Assembly: GCF_001949145.1 (NCBI RefSeq)
Contig: NW_019091364.1
Location: forward strand, 3,865,964 to 3,929,963
DNA from: Acanthaster planci
Taxonomy: Eukaryota > Echinodermata > Asteroidea > Valvatida > Acanthasteridae
Direction of reading: 5' to 3'
DNA length: 64,000 bases
Part shown: piece after piece, positions 11,081 to 23,600 of the stretch
How positions within the stretch are numbered: position 1 is the stretch's first letter
Layout of the letters: each line of letters begins with the position of its first letter
The notes under the pieces: generated by a model
Told to the model about the DNA's origin: nothing
What the model saw: only the letters and a program-made list of their open reading frames with translations
The model's database searches: none
Translations under genes and position numbers: made by a program

Positions 11081-14000
11081 AGAAAATAAAACCTCCTCTC
11101 ACTCTAATCTACCTTTATTCTTGGCAAGTGTACTGTGTAAGTTGTATGGTTAAATGTCATAACGCGATGTCCATCGCCACTGCATGCACGGCATGCGTAT
11201 GTACCGCCACTGCCTCGCCGACACTAAAATAGACTGGTTCCTCACGGTTTGTTGCTTAAAAGCGTTTTCAATTTGTATACGTAAGATGTAAGACCACTTC
11301 GTTTGTCTGGTTCAATTCACACACGTGGCCCCGAATCTGAATCAATTGGCTACGGCCAAAATTAAACCGATAGTTGGCAGCATCCACGGCCAGTTCCCAT
11401 AGAATCATGCGTAATGTCAAGCCACCGCCAACTGATTCGGAAACGGCCTTCGTGTAAAGATACACGAATGACGTCCTCTGATGAGAGTGCCAGGCGACTG
11501 AAATGTATGGAGGCCGAGGGGGATTCGTTCACCGTACATATTACTCAATCCCACCCATCAAAAGTACGTTAAAAGTACACGATAGCAGAATTATTGACGA
11601 TCAAAAAGGTTTGGCAGCTTTGGAAAAAGTTTTTGTGCAAAGTAAAAAACTTCTTCATATTGCCGTCGCGCAGGTCACGCGCGCGGTGACCAGAAACCGG
11701 AGACCTTTTTGGCCTTATCGCATGTTAATACACGGTCAAATTGCACGTTATTGTATATGGAGACTGTCTGGGTATTTATGATTAAATTCGTGTGTCTATA
11801 GTTAGAATATTATCGCATTTTGTCTTGACGAACTTGTCGCGGCGTTGTCGTAGTGTGAACCACAATTTCCTTTTGCCGCTTATTTTCTCAGTCTTAATTC
11901 TTCCGAGCAGTGGTGGTGGGTGTATTGATGTGTCTGGTCACAGGTGTAAATCCAGGGGGTGGGGGTAAAAACCCCTCCCCACTTTTTGAGGTGAAGGGAT
12001 ATTGAATCATTCCCCACACTTTTTTGTGATGAGCCAAAAAAATTACAGCAGAATGTGAAGAATTTTAAGAATTTCCCAACGACTAATTAAAAAAAGTTTG
12101 CAATATCACTACAATGGGAAAACAATTTTTAAAAGCCATGTAATAATACCATTCTGACAGCATGATTTGGATACACATTACAGATCTACATCTTTATCAT
12201 GAACATTGCCTCCTATATAGTGTATATGCCCCCCTCCGGCTTTTCAAATTTCCATGGCCGGGCAAGTCATCCCCTCTACCTTTTTCCATTCCCCAATTTC
12301 CACGGCACAGATATATGCTACTGGGTCTTATTCATTGTGAATGGGCAAGAATTCTAGGCTCATCTTGGCCAATAACTATTGTCATTTGGGTACAGTGAAA
12401 CCATACTTATCTTGAGTGGTGAAAAAGCTGCCAGTCCGCGCATTAGTCTTTATTCAGGTAGAAGCCATTTTTAATCTTATTCACCGAAATTGCGTTGTTG
12501 CAAACGGTCGATTAGAATGGCACCAGACTGTTCATAATTTCTGTGCGTTCCAAGCCTCACTTTCGAATTTCATTAAAATCTGACTGTTGGGGGTATTTCT
12601 TTTACTGAAAGACCCAAATTGCGGACCTACTTTGGATAGAGGCGGGCGGTTACATTCGGAAATGAGCGCTTGGTTTTACTATTTTGGGGGTATCTTTGTT
12701 CAAAGGCAAATAAAAAATATTGTCGTGGCTAACCCCCATGAAATTGAAACAAAAAAGTGATTTCCTGGCAATAATGTTGAATTTCCAGTGAAAAAACCGA
12801 GGCCAACCTCTTCACGAGAGTCAACAGGCGGCGCTATTTCGGTTCGATTTTGCACTGTTTTCCATGGGCGTTCATTTGGTGTCGTGCAACCTTCGCGATT
12901 CCTAAGTGCATGACTTTGTAGTCCAGTTCCCTGCTCAAAGATTACCTGACAACTCTTGCTAAAAAATGTTAGGCCAGGGATCACCCACGGATATAAATAG
13001 ATATGACTCAGGGATCACAAGCGGAGAGCCCGGGTGTTTTCTATTTCATTAAAGTGGTGCACCCTGTATGTGTCGGCATTTGCCGGTCGTCGTCAGGTAC
13101 CGATTTTGGCCAGAGCGACCTTCGATTTTAGTGTAAAGTCAAATATTGTAGGATCAACAGCTGCCATAAGGATGCGGGAGTTTACGTTCATCAGCAAGCC
13201 TACCTACCAGGCCAGGAATAACCGAACATCAACGGTAACATCCGGACATATTGTAAAAAAAAGGGACGAATTTGAAATATTTCGGCCATTTTCCTGAAAA
13301 CTGAAGGAATCCCCCAGTCTTGGTCACGTGGACATTGGGTGATACCGGACCCTTGATTCATAGAGTATCCAATACGTTTCGGTAGTAAAGTCAGACATTT
13401 TAACTGGAGCAGCTCCCACGAGGCCGAGTGAAGACTACTCATGCTCAGTGCATGCCGATTATGAATCTATTAGTGAAAATAACCTATGTGAGCATGCCAC
13501 CGCAGCTGTGGGTTGAGAATACATCAATTTTTGTTTCTGGAAGCCTTGTAATTGAGTGCGTTTTTAACAATGGGCTTACAATGTTTGTGCCACAATTTGT
13601 ATATACCAGCGGGTATGATAGCCCTGATTTCGCAACATAGTGCCACATGAAATATGCATGACCGACTTGACATTTGGCCTTTACCAGCAAACGGCACAGA
13701 TGCAGTTTGTGTGTGTCATGATCGAGCCATCCAGGTTTACAGCCTCAGTCAATAGTCTGTCACCGTCGTCACAACGATGAACAGTCTATGATGCCGGCAC
13801 TGGCTGCGCACGATCCATTCTGCGAGTACGACTTACGTTCTGCTGCAACTTGAGCGTGAACTGTCTTCAAGGTGAGAATTTCTCTCTCTGTCCGTTTTTG
13901 ATAGCATTCTCTCCTTCATGTTGTCAACGAAGGCGGCTGTGATTATCAGACCAGAGCGAACAGACGCTACGAAACAATACAAAATGATTTGAAAGATCTT

Positions 14001-14618
14001 TTTGGCAAACACTCGACATGTTGGCCAAATACGCAGATCATCTGCGTGCGTGCAGTTTGAGATGGGGCTGCCGACAGGTCGAGCCCGGAGCCTCATAACA
14101 TGGGTAGGCTCAAACTCTGTTGGGTGTTTAGGGCACTAAAAATTGGGACCCGGTACATAGTAATCAGGAATAAGTCACTGAAACCGTTTTACTCAATGGC
14201 GAGTAAAGTAGGGATGTAGGTTAATGTTGAAAAAAAATCGATGTCACGGTTTCTGCATATTTTGGAAGTGTATGTATCAAAGGTTACTGTCAACACACTT
14301 GTAATGTGTACAATTTGAAAGCTAATGAAATTCTCTTTCTGGCGATGTACATATCTCTAAAAGTCAATTTGCGACTTATTCCTGATTTCGGTGTACGCGG
14401 GTCACAAGTACGTACACCGACGCTGGGGGAGGGGATAGGGGAGGGGAAGGGATCCCCTGGACTTTTTTTTTCAGTTTCTCTCAACTTATGGCAATGTCAA
14501 GTGTCATCTATCATCGTATATTACGTAATCCTCCGCGGAAGGAGGCCGTCAAAGGAAAAAGAGATTTTTTTTTTTACTTTCCCGAAAATGATGGGGGCCT
14601 GAGGAAAGACTTCCAAAG
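11081..14618. other. No gene recognised
   Basis: Mixed-composition intergenic DNA with some GC-rich patches (about 11160-11240 and 11640-11720). Short open frames on both strands show no family resemblance. G-rich and C-rich runs (for example 11950-11985) are of the kind seen at the ends of short mobile elements elsewhere in the window. Confidence 0.4.
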
Positions 14619-15045
14619 TAAGGGCCGGTGACCATTTAGACCCGGTTTGAAAAGGGCGACCCCCCGGTAAGCTCGCCCTGTTGCAAAAACCCCTTTCCTG
14701 CCGGCCTGGCTACCGGCCTGGGATGCTGGACTTGTTGTTGATCTCAAACTTCTCCATCCTAGGGTCTACTGTTTGCAAGTACTAGTACATGGAATCTATC
14801 CCAGAAGGAACCTGCTTGTGGTTTTAATCCTTCAGCTCTATACAGTGTTTACACTAATCCGCTTAGACCCCTATTCATCTGTGGAGGCAGGGTGGGGGAA
14901 GCCGTTCATCAGGAACTTTGAAATGTCGATGTCCAGATAGGCCTGATACCGGCCTGGAGTAGCCTGAATACCGGGCAGGCATTATACAGTGTGGGCTACG
15001 GGGGGGGGCTTTTCAAACCGGGTCTAAAGGGTCGCTGACCCTTAG
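14619..15045. mobile_element. MITE-like element with about 45-bp terminal inverted repeats
   Basis: The left end at about 14619-14664 (key phrase TTTAGACCCGGTTTGAAAAG) reappears inverted at about 15000-15045 (CTTTTCAAACCGGGTCTAAA). The arms agree over roughly 45 bases with a few mismatches and an indel. The interior of about 335 bases carries repeated CCGGCCTGG phrases and no coding sequence. This suggests a non-autonomous DNA transposon. No target-site duplication could be assigned. Confidence 0.65.
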
Positions 15046-16775
15046 GGCGACTGATGCCTTGTTTACATGTGCAGCAAGGTATGAGACGGAGAGAACCCCC
15101 TTGCTTTGTGTTGATCATTGTCTCACAGGAATCTGGGGAATTCCTTTTAGACATCTTGGGGGATGTGTTAAGTAAAAATAGTCTGGAATGTGTAGAGGGA
15201 TTGGACATGTTGGGGGGGTACCCCTCGGTTTCATTGCTTGCTGGGTGTACTTGTTTGGGTTAACACTGAGAGAAAAACGTTTTATAGAAAATAGGTGATA
15301 ATGAACATTTTGTAAGTAAATCAATTTGCTCAGTCTGCAGAGGGCCTACAGCTATAGTTTTATTCGGCCTCTGACCGGTGCACGATAAAGATAGTCCCTG
15401 GCACAAAGGGTCAGGGCAGAAACCATTGTTACCGATATCACATTGTTCTCTCCGTTAACTTATTTATAGCTATATGACTGGACAGAATCCACGGACGACG
15501 TGTGGTAAACTGTGTGGCTCACCGAAGATTGCAATCAACAAAGTTGTTAGTGTGATAATGTATATTGTATGTACTTGGTCCATTTCTGTGTAGCCGAGTA
15601 GGCAGATAAGCCAGATATTATTATTTATTGAAATTCAGCAGTTGAACGTAGCTTCTAAATTTTGTTGTATGAAAACAAACACACGTGGGCCCACTCCAAA
15701 CGTGAACTACATGCGCGTGAAGTTAACGGGAATGAAGTTGTTTTTTGCTTGTTAAAGTGAGATGCAATAGCTGGCATAATTAAACTGCCACCTAGAATAA
15801 AAGCAGACGTGTCTTTCACCATTTATAGGTCCCACAAGTTTTATTTGTTAAGTAAATTTACTTGGGGTGATGTCACATTTTGTGCATTGCAGCGACGTAA
15901 CGGGTGCACTATAATTTTTTTTTACGGTGCTATGTTGGCAAAGCAAGGGCCAGTTATGTACTGTAGATAAGTTACAGCAATCGTCTGACGGCAGACCAAT
16001 GCCATTTAATTAGAATGCAATTTAATATGTAAAATTGAAATTAATTGATCTCGGTTAATTTACATTAACGCAGTGCATACAGCCACAGCGCTTGGACCAA
16101 AGTAGCGACACCCCATTCGTGTTGACATGCAAATCGAGGTCAAAGTTGAAACTGTAAAACACTACTTTGTAAATGTGCGGCAATGTGCTGCAATCACGGC
16201 ATAAAAGCTCAGTAAATACTTGTAAAAACAACGTTAATTTACGGCAAAGTGAACCTGCATGCATTCGTTACTAATGCGGTAATGACCTCTGGTATACACG
16301 GCCAATAAGTCAAAAATTGCCTGATTCAAATTCTACCTCACCTTTACCTTAATTAGGAATCAAGCAATTTGTACGGTTGGCATTTTTCTGAGACACTCTG
16401 TTGTGGAGAAACGAAGAAAAAGTGAAGAGTCTCTGATTCGAATGAACGTGGGAAAAAAGAATCGCCAGCTTTTAGGTAGTTTCTCCGATTTGAACCACTT
16501 CCCTTCTTCAATAATCACAGAACAAAACGTTTTGCTTTGAGGTGTGAGATGAATTGCATCATTTGTCCAGCGTTATTGGCAAGAGCTATGAAGGCTTTGC
16601 TCCTGACCGAAGCTGTTAATTGAGTAACTCTTCGGTTTGATGCACAACTATTAATGTACAGTGCATGCTTATAAGTCACAAACACAGACATGCAGTTGGC
16701 ACCCACGGACGGACGGTGCAATTTTAGTCAGTATGACCCATCTTTTTTCTTCCTCCTCCCTCTTTTTCTTCTCTT

Positions 16776-16810
<35 letters not shown>

Positions 16811-18544
16811 TTGGTGACAAAGGGGAAGTGCACCCCCACTCCCCTGGATCCACCCCTGGGACCATCAGTGGATCGTAGAACGCACCCACTGCTTTCATTT
16901 CCTCACAAGTCCAAATGAAGGGTTCCATTCCAAAACGAGATTTACCAGAACAAACAAAATGAACAATGTTTCAACAATTGTTGAAAATATACAGAAAAGG
17001 GTACCATGTCTCTCTATAATTATGCTATTTTTTTCACTGTTCTGACCCAATTAGAATTTTACCGAATTGGCTGATGTCACAAGAGTGGTTTGATTTCTTT
17101 GAAAGAGTTGATTTAGCTATTGAAATACTAGACAATGCAATCTCACGTGACTTCTCATTTCGGCAAAGGAATTGGTAGAGTCTTAATCAAACGTCATAGC
17201 TCTCCTTTAATCTGGGAATGCTCTGCCATAAAGAGTATTTCAGGGAACTAGGACTTGGGAAATTGTTTTAATTGGGTGGAAGCCACCAACAGGACTTCCA
17301 GCTTGCATTTCTGAAAGATTTTTTTTTAAATGGAGATCTCCAGAGGACTCTGTTTTGCAATGGCATGTGGGCATTTGGTTTAATTACGACGGGCTTCACT
17401 AGCCTTAGGGGTTATCATCTGGGTAGAAATACTTTCAAATTCACTTTAACTGCCTGAAAATTGAAAACACAATTGAAAAAAAGGAAATGAACTTTAAGTT
17501 GATGTGTATACTGAAACGTGAGAAACCTGTGAGTATTTTCTATGATTTTTTAATATTTTTTTAATTTTTGTAAGTGGGAGTATTTTGTCAACGTTAACTG
17601 TGGCAGATTTAGCTGGTCTGTGACTCTAAGGTACTGTGCATTTGTGGCCAGCCTGTTATGGGCAAAACTGTGGCTGCATGGTAGTCATATATAAAGCGAA
17701 AGAATAAATCTTGAAAACTGTTAAAAATGCCACAGAGGTGCAGTCAAAGCACCGAATAATGACTACTCCTAAATCAACAAACAAAAATAAACGACCTTAA
17801 TGGGGAAATGAGTTAGCCTATATACTGCCTGTCTGCTGAACAATGTAAATTTCACATTGCTTCAAACTATACAGACAACATGTACACCGCAGGTTTGCTG
17901 CTGTTTCTGAATGCAGAAACATGCAGTTGGATTTTTTTCATTGCCTTTTGGGTTCAAGGTTATGTGTGCCTGTAGATTTGATGCATTGTGATGCTACATG
18001 CGTCCCGCGATGATCCCAGTTGTGTGCATTCCTTTTGCGCAGGTCATTGCAACTATACGTACATGTAGGTAGTAAGAATGAATACATTCATGTCGCGTAC
18101 ACTGTGCGGCCAGTACCACAAATCCTTGAAAACTTTCTGTTATGAACCACGGAGCCTACTTGTACTCGTCATCGCGTACATATTTTTGTGCTGGGAGCAA
18201 CCAGGTATAGGTCGTCTCTGTCGTTTTCAACAAGCCGAGGAAACTCCTACAGAAAGAATTCACGCCGCATTAGGTACGGTACGTACATGTACATAGTAAT
18301 GTGTGGACTTCGCGGCGCACATGCAATACGTGGTCATGTACATGTACACTTAGGGTGTGTAGGCCCATACGTCGAGGAACCTGCAGGCGAGGCGAGGGCA
18401 TTAGAATGTCTCGTCACTTTAGATACACTTCACATGCGGTCTATGTGACTGTGTATGTGATTATCATGCGGTTAGCATTATTTTCCTACGAAAATGCATG
18501 AGTTACAGTTGTCGCCAACGTTATGTAAATTATTTTGTTCGCAG
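15046..18544. other. No gene recognised
   Basis: AT-rich intergenic DNA. It contains the (TTTA)n tract at 16775-16812. No exon with a recognisable family motif was found on either strand. Confidence 0.4.
16775..16812. repeat. (TTTA)n microsatellite
   Basis: About nine consecutive TTTA units, directly after a pyrimidine-rich stretch. Confidence 0.9.
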
Positions 18545-19156
18545 CACCTCATATAATTATCCATGAGCAAATTGACAAAGTAATGAATTTAAGGTCAACT
18601 TACAATTTGTTTCTGAGCGGCAGAGTTCGGCGTCTGGCAAGAAATGCAACGGACTGGTTCAGTAAAGATTGCATGCCAAACACTATGTCTATACGGAGCA
18701 GGTTCCAAAAATAATTTTGGTGCAAGGAGAAAAAACAAAGTAAAATTGCATTGTGGTATATTCTCTGCGGGATAACGTTACCTGGGCAGTGGCGTATCCA
18801 GCCTGAACGGGAGATGGGGGAGGGGAACTTGCTCCCCTGACGGATATTTTCACTTTAATACTTTAATTTTCATTTTGACACTTATTCATCACTTTTTTCA
18901 ATATTTATATATCAGTAATTAGCACCTAAACCCTAAGAAACAACGGAAATAAAAGCTAGAATGTTGGAACCGTGGGTAACGCTTTTTCTCCCCAGCGTCA
19001 TGTCAAATAAGCCCGAAGTTACATTCGCTTTTGAACACCCCCCCCCGAACACACCAAAAGCTAGACACGCTACGGCACCATATCAGTTCTACTTCAAAGA
19101 CGTGCGGCGAATTTGGTCAATGACGCGCCCATTTGCTCATGAATATTTATGAGGTG
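18545..19156. mobile_element. Candidate MITE with CACCTCAT...CATGAGCAAAT termini
   Basis: The left end (18545 onward) reads CACCTCAT, then ATT(A)TCCATGAGCAAATTG. The right end (up to 19156) is its imperfect inverse, CATTTGCTCATGAAT followed by ATTTATGAGGTG. The interior of about 550 bases includes one GTGGCGTATCCAGC terminus (about 18788) of the other element family. The right-hand sequence also occurs inverted at 8566-8600, which supports a dispersed family. Confidence 0.5.
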
Positions 19157-20360
19157 TTACGGTTACTATAACACATGATGCCTTCTTAAGTTGTCCGTCA
19201 TCAAGATACAGATATGGATAATGTAACGGCGACTCCTTTTTAGGGGGCCACGCCCGCCAGTTGAGAACACAAACTCAAAATCAGTCGACCGAACACAAGT
19301 TATTTATTTTGGTCTCCAGAAAAAAAGTATAAAAAAGGAACACTTTTATTTCTTAATGCTCTAGAAAAAAAGGAGTGAGATTGACCAAGCTAGGTCTCCA
19401 TAGCACTCGACAACATAGCAAACAAAATACAAACTTACGACAGAAGAGAGACACTGACGGACGGCAGTAACCGTTATACAAAATAAACAGGCTACAACTA
19501 ACTTCACAGTGTATAGAGAAAAAAAAGACCGCCGCCCGTCAAGCTACAGAGATGTGTCCCCAGCCAGAGTGTTCTGTGGAAATGTCTCACCCAGTAGTAA
19601 TTGCATGGGCCTCTTATACCCTCCTAGCAAACCATCAGTGGGATGCTAGAAGCAGTCCATCTACCTTTTGTACTTCATCTCAATGGACATGGCCCAGCAC
19701 CCCCAACAAGGAATGTGCCAACACAACGAACATACCACCAGCTGGGTCTTGACCCAGCACCAGAGACCTTTTTGTTAGGCTACAGTAACAAGAAATAAAT
19801 TTTTGCAAAGTTGACATTGCATTTTTGTAATTTTAAATCTTGATACGTCATATCGACGTTAGAAAAGTAAGGCTATATTTCATAACTAGAAGACTTTCGC
19901 CAGGGCGCCTTGAAGATTAGATGCATTCCTCTCACCTAAAGACGTAGGATTACACTCCCTTTGTTACGCACATTGCATATAAAATGATTAAAAGCGGGTC
20001 CAACATCTGACACCACGTTCCAAACAGAATTATTTCTCCCTGAAAGCCTCCTTTGTTGACGGCAGACGAGGTTGTTCGACCGAGTCTCATTTCAGCCTAT
20101 AATACCGAGCGTGGTTACCGTTTTGTTGATGGCGATGTCGTAAGCTGCCCCTTACCCCATTGTAACGGCGTGGGTGTTGCCGCACAATCGTTAAGGTACA
20201 ATACATATCAAGGCAAAATGGTATGGCCTATGACTCGTTTAGGAGCCTAACGTGGCAATGCTAGTCCTACTGGTGTAGGGCTACCCATTCAAACAAGTTA
20301 TATAGAAAAGTATTCCCAAAATATCTGATTCTCGTGTGTCTGACACTTTTTCAGCTGGGC
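19157..20360. other. Upstream region of gene A
   Basis: No coding exon was recognised. The last bases before the gene A start read TTTTTCAG and then CTGGGC before the ATG. That looks like a splice acceptor, so the 5' untranslated region may begin in an unidentified upstream exon. No clear TATA box or initiator was identified. Confidence 0.35.
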
Positions 20361-20696
20361 ATGGATGTCGACGCTGCCCTACAGAATGTCGGTGGCTTCG
20401 GTCCCTTACAGAAGGCGAACTTCTTCCTATGCAGCCTGGCAACTTTACTGGCACCGATCCACATGATCGGGCCAGCCCTCTCGGTGGGCCAGCCCGACGG
20501 TTATCGATGCCGGCCGCCACCGGGCTTCACGTTGAACGAGACGGTGCCTTACCTGGGAGGCGACGCGGACGAGGACACCTACGACAGTTGTCATCTGTAC
20601 CGAGTAAGGAATGGCAGCGTCACCTCTGAGCTGACCACTTGCTTGCATGGATGGGAGTACGAGTCCACCCACGGGGAAACAAGCGTGGTAACTGAC
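20361..20696 (+). CDS. Gene A exon 1 (residues 1-112)
   Basis: The start is the MDVDA Met, shared in position and sequence with genes B and C. The exon covers the cytosolic N-terminus, TM1 and the large extracellular loop, with Cys residues in YRCRPP, DSCHLY and TTCLHGW. It ends TSVVTD|GTAAGT, phase 0. Confidence 0.92.
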
Positions 20697-23600
20697 GTAA
20701 GTATAGGCTCTGATATCTTGTTGTCATCGGCATCATTTGGTTTTTTAAAAAGATGTAGTTGGTTCAGACTGTGGGTGCAGATTTTTCTGACATATCACAA
20801 CTTCGGATGGCACTTTGATGAATGCCACAGTCATATTATTCGATACAGACTGACATTAAACTTACCTCAAAACGATTTATACATTACGAAAAGAGAAAAA
20901 CTCTAACTTGAAGAGTTACACAGTCGGTCACATTACTTTTTTTTTCATTCAGTGAATTTCTTGTGATTTTTTTTCAGCTGGATCTAGTCTGTGAAAAACG
21001 TCTACTCGGCGGCACGATCCAGTCCATCAGCTACATCGGCTGTCTCCTTGGGTCGCTTATTCTGGGCCAAATGTCCGATACTTACGGCCGGCGTAAGAGT
21101 CTAATATGTTCGCTCCTCGGTCTCGGAGTCTGCGGAACCGTAGTCAGTTGTGCCTGGAACTACTACCTGATAGCGGCACTCTTCTTTGGCGTTGGGTTTT
21201 GGTTGGGGGTAGGTGCTCATATGAGGCGCGGCAAGTAGATTATGCACTGTAGGAACATTGCGTCAAGGCCACGTCACCATCGGTAATATTTGTCCCATTA
21301 GTGATAATAAAAAAGGATGTACATTGGTGAGACTAACTGTGAAAATCTCAACAGACACCAGAAATTACGAATTTACAGGTACCAGGGTCCTTGGATTTAT
21401 AGTTTCGTGTCCATTGAAATTTAAGGAATGAAAAACACTGAACACGCACCCATTCTTCGACCCCATTTTGCCATCTTCGGTTTTTTTGTGTATGTTTTTA
21501 TTGTTTTGGCGACTTGTCTTGAATCTCAGCTTCACTCTTCAGTTTTTTCGCCTTCATGGAAGGTAGAATATCTGACGAATTGTTCGCTTGTTTCTTTTGT
21601 GTTTTTCTCCCCCCTTTTACTCTCCCGAATTGGTTGGAAAAGACAAAGTTGAAAAATCGCGCATTGCACCCGGCGCAGAAAAACCCTTTGCTTCGATTGT
21701 CAGCGGTGAATACGAATTTGCGCAGTTGGTAGGAACCGCGTTGGATCCGACTGGGAAGGTAACGTACGAAAGTATGGTCATTTGTTTGACAAGGACTGAC
21801 TGGAAATCATTGGCTATGAGCCCACTTGTGTGTTTATGAAACACACTCTTTGAGTACTGAAAAAAATGAACGAAAACACCTCGCAATGCTAATTGGATAG
21901 AATATGGGCATGTGTCTGTACAATCGTTGCTTAGTGTACGTAGACGCCTCCCTGCCATCCTACCTTATGCTTTAGCACTGCTCACCAGCCCATCCCTTCC
22001 TGTCATTTCTGTGCTGTCATGGTTGTCATCGTTACTTTGCCGTCATCAGTGTTGTACAGTTGGAGTGAATCCCCATGCAGTAAAGTGTGCATGAGGCCTC
22101 GCCACGAACCTCACCGATGAAGACCTCGCACGATCCCATCTGGCCCGTTTGGATCTTAGCGGATAGTCATGTAGCGTTCGTTGTTGGCCGTACAAGAAGT
22201 GCATGCAATATAAAAACACATTTTAGAATGGGTTACATTTACATGTCTTTCATAGTGTGCGCAGGTCTGTCGACGTTGGCTGGATCAACCCTAAAAGAAC
22301 CGGGGGGCGTTCGAATCTCACTCCCTCTTCGACAAAGTCCATGTCTTCCATGTATCCCCCCGCCGAGTCTCCAAGAGCTTTTTTCAGTAATATCTTGGGG
22401 TCGGTTTGTGCTTATAATGATCAAAAGGGTTAGGCGTGTGACAGCTGAGTCCCGGCCAGTGGGGGTGGGCGGAATCTACCCCCCGGCTGTTAGATGGTCT
22501 GAAGATTCCCGGTTGTTTCAGGGTTTGAACAGCCATTCATTGTGCCTGTTCTGTCATTTGCTCGCAAAGGACATCCTCGCTGAAAGCCCATATCCTCTAA
22601 TGTCCCCTTGTGCCATACTAACAATTTGCATGGAACAAAAACAGAGTTTAAGTAAACTTGATGATCAAATGGAGTTCCCCTTCATATCATAGGTTCACAC
22701 CACCGCCCCCCACACACTAATATGGTAGCATCACATACCGATAGGTTTTTATGTAGTCAAGAAAACTTGGTGATATAGTCATTTTTCTTGAACTGGACGC
22801 TCTCTCGTGCTAGACCTGATGATGATGATTTCCTTATCTATTCCTCTTCATTTGCAACAGATAATCCCAACACCAAATGCATCAGCTGTTTCTGAGAGAG
22901 GAGAAAACCTTGTGTGGACGTGGGCAAGTCCACACAAGGTCTCCACTACCTGCATTGTGTGGACATCTTTTGTTCAGAGGTCCACTCAGTGACTGACATT
23001 CTTCTTCACTCATACGTGTACTTGTTATGGGGTTTGGGGGACTGCACACGTTTTTGGAAAAAATATCATGGGCTCCAAAAACAGTATGCACTGTAAAATA
23101 AATTGAACATATTTTGACAAACTTTTGCCCTTAATTGGCGTAAATGTCAACTTTCTGACTCCTGGTCACAAGGTGACTGTCCAACTGTATGGTAAATCCT
23201 TCAGAAAATAACAAACATTTACACTGAAAATGACCAACATCTTGCTAACTGAGCTTTTTCCCAACTTTTTTTAGTAGCGTTTTTACAGTGTGGGACAATG
23301 CTTTGTCTCCACAATGTGGTTCAGACTTTCCTAACAATAGAAACTGGCCTCTTAACGCAAGAAAGGCCTATCTGCATAAGGCTAAGGTACATAATTTTAT
23401 CAATTGTTTCACAATTTAACTAAAGTATACCATAAGCTGAAAGCGAAGGTGCGTTTGCCGATGAGGTAAAAGATTTCCACATGAAGCGTTGACTCAATGC
23501 AGCCATCTTGATGTTCCATTTGTAGGGCACTGTTGTCATCAGTTACGTTTTGGCCATAGAGATGTGCACCACAGATAGGCGAATGAAAGGCCATGTCGTG

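Noticed and set aside
13034-14096. Several 70-90-codon frames on both strands
   Set aside because: No recognised motifs, no consistent splice signals and mutual overlap. They cannot be told from chance.
20334-20906. Single 190-codon frame over gene A exon 1
   Set aside because: It runs through the GTAAGT donor at 20697 into intron sequence. The sister genes show the exon ends at TD.
22240-22330. GTTCGAATCTCAC, a good tRNA B-box match
   Set aside because: No fitting A box or acceptor-stem partner was found at the correct distance.
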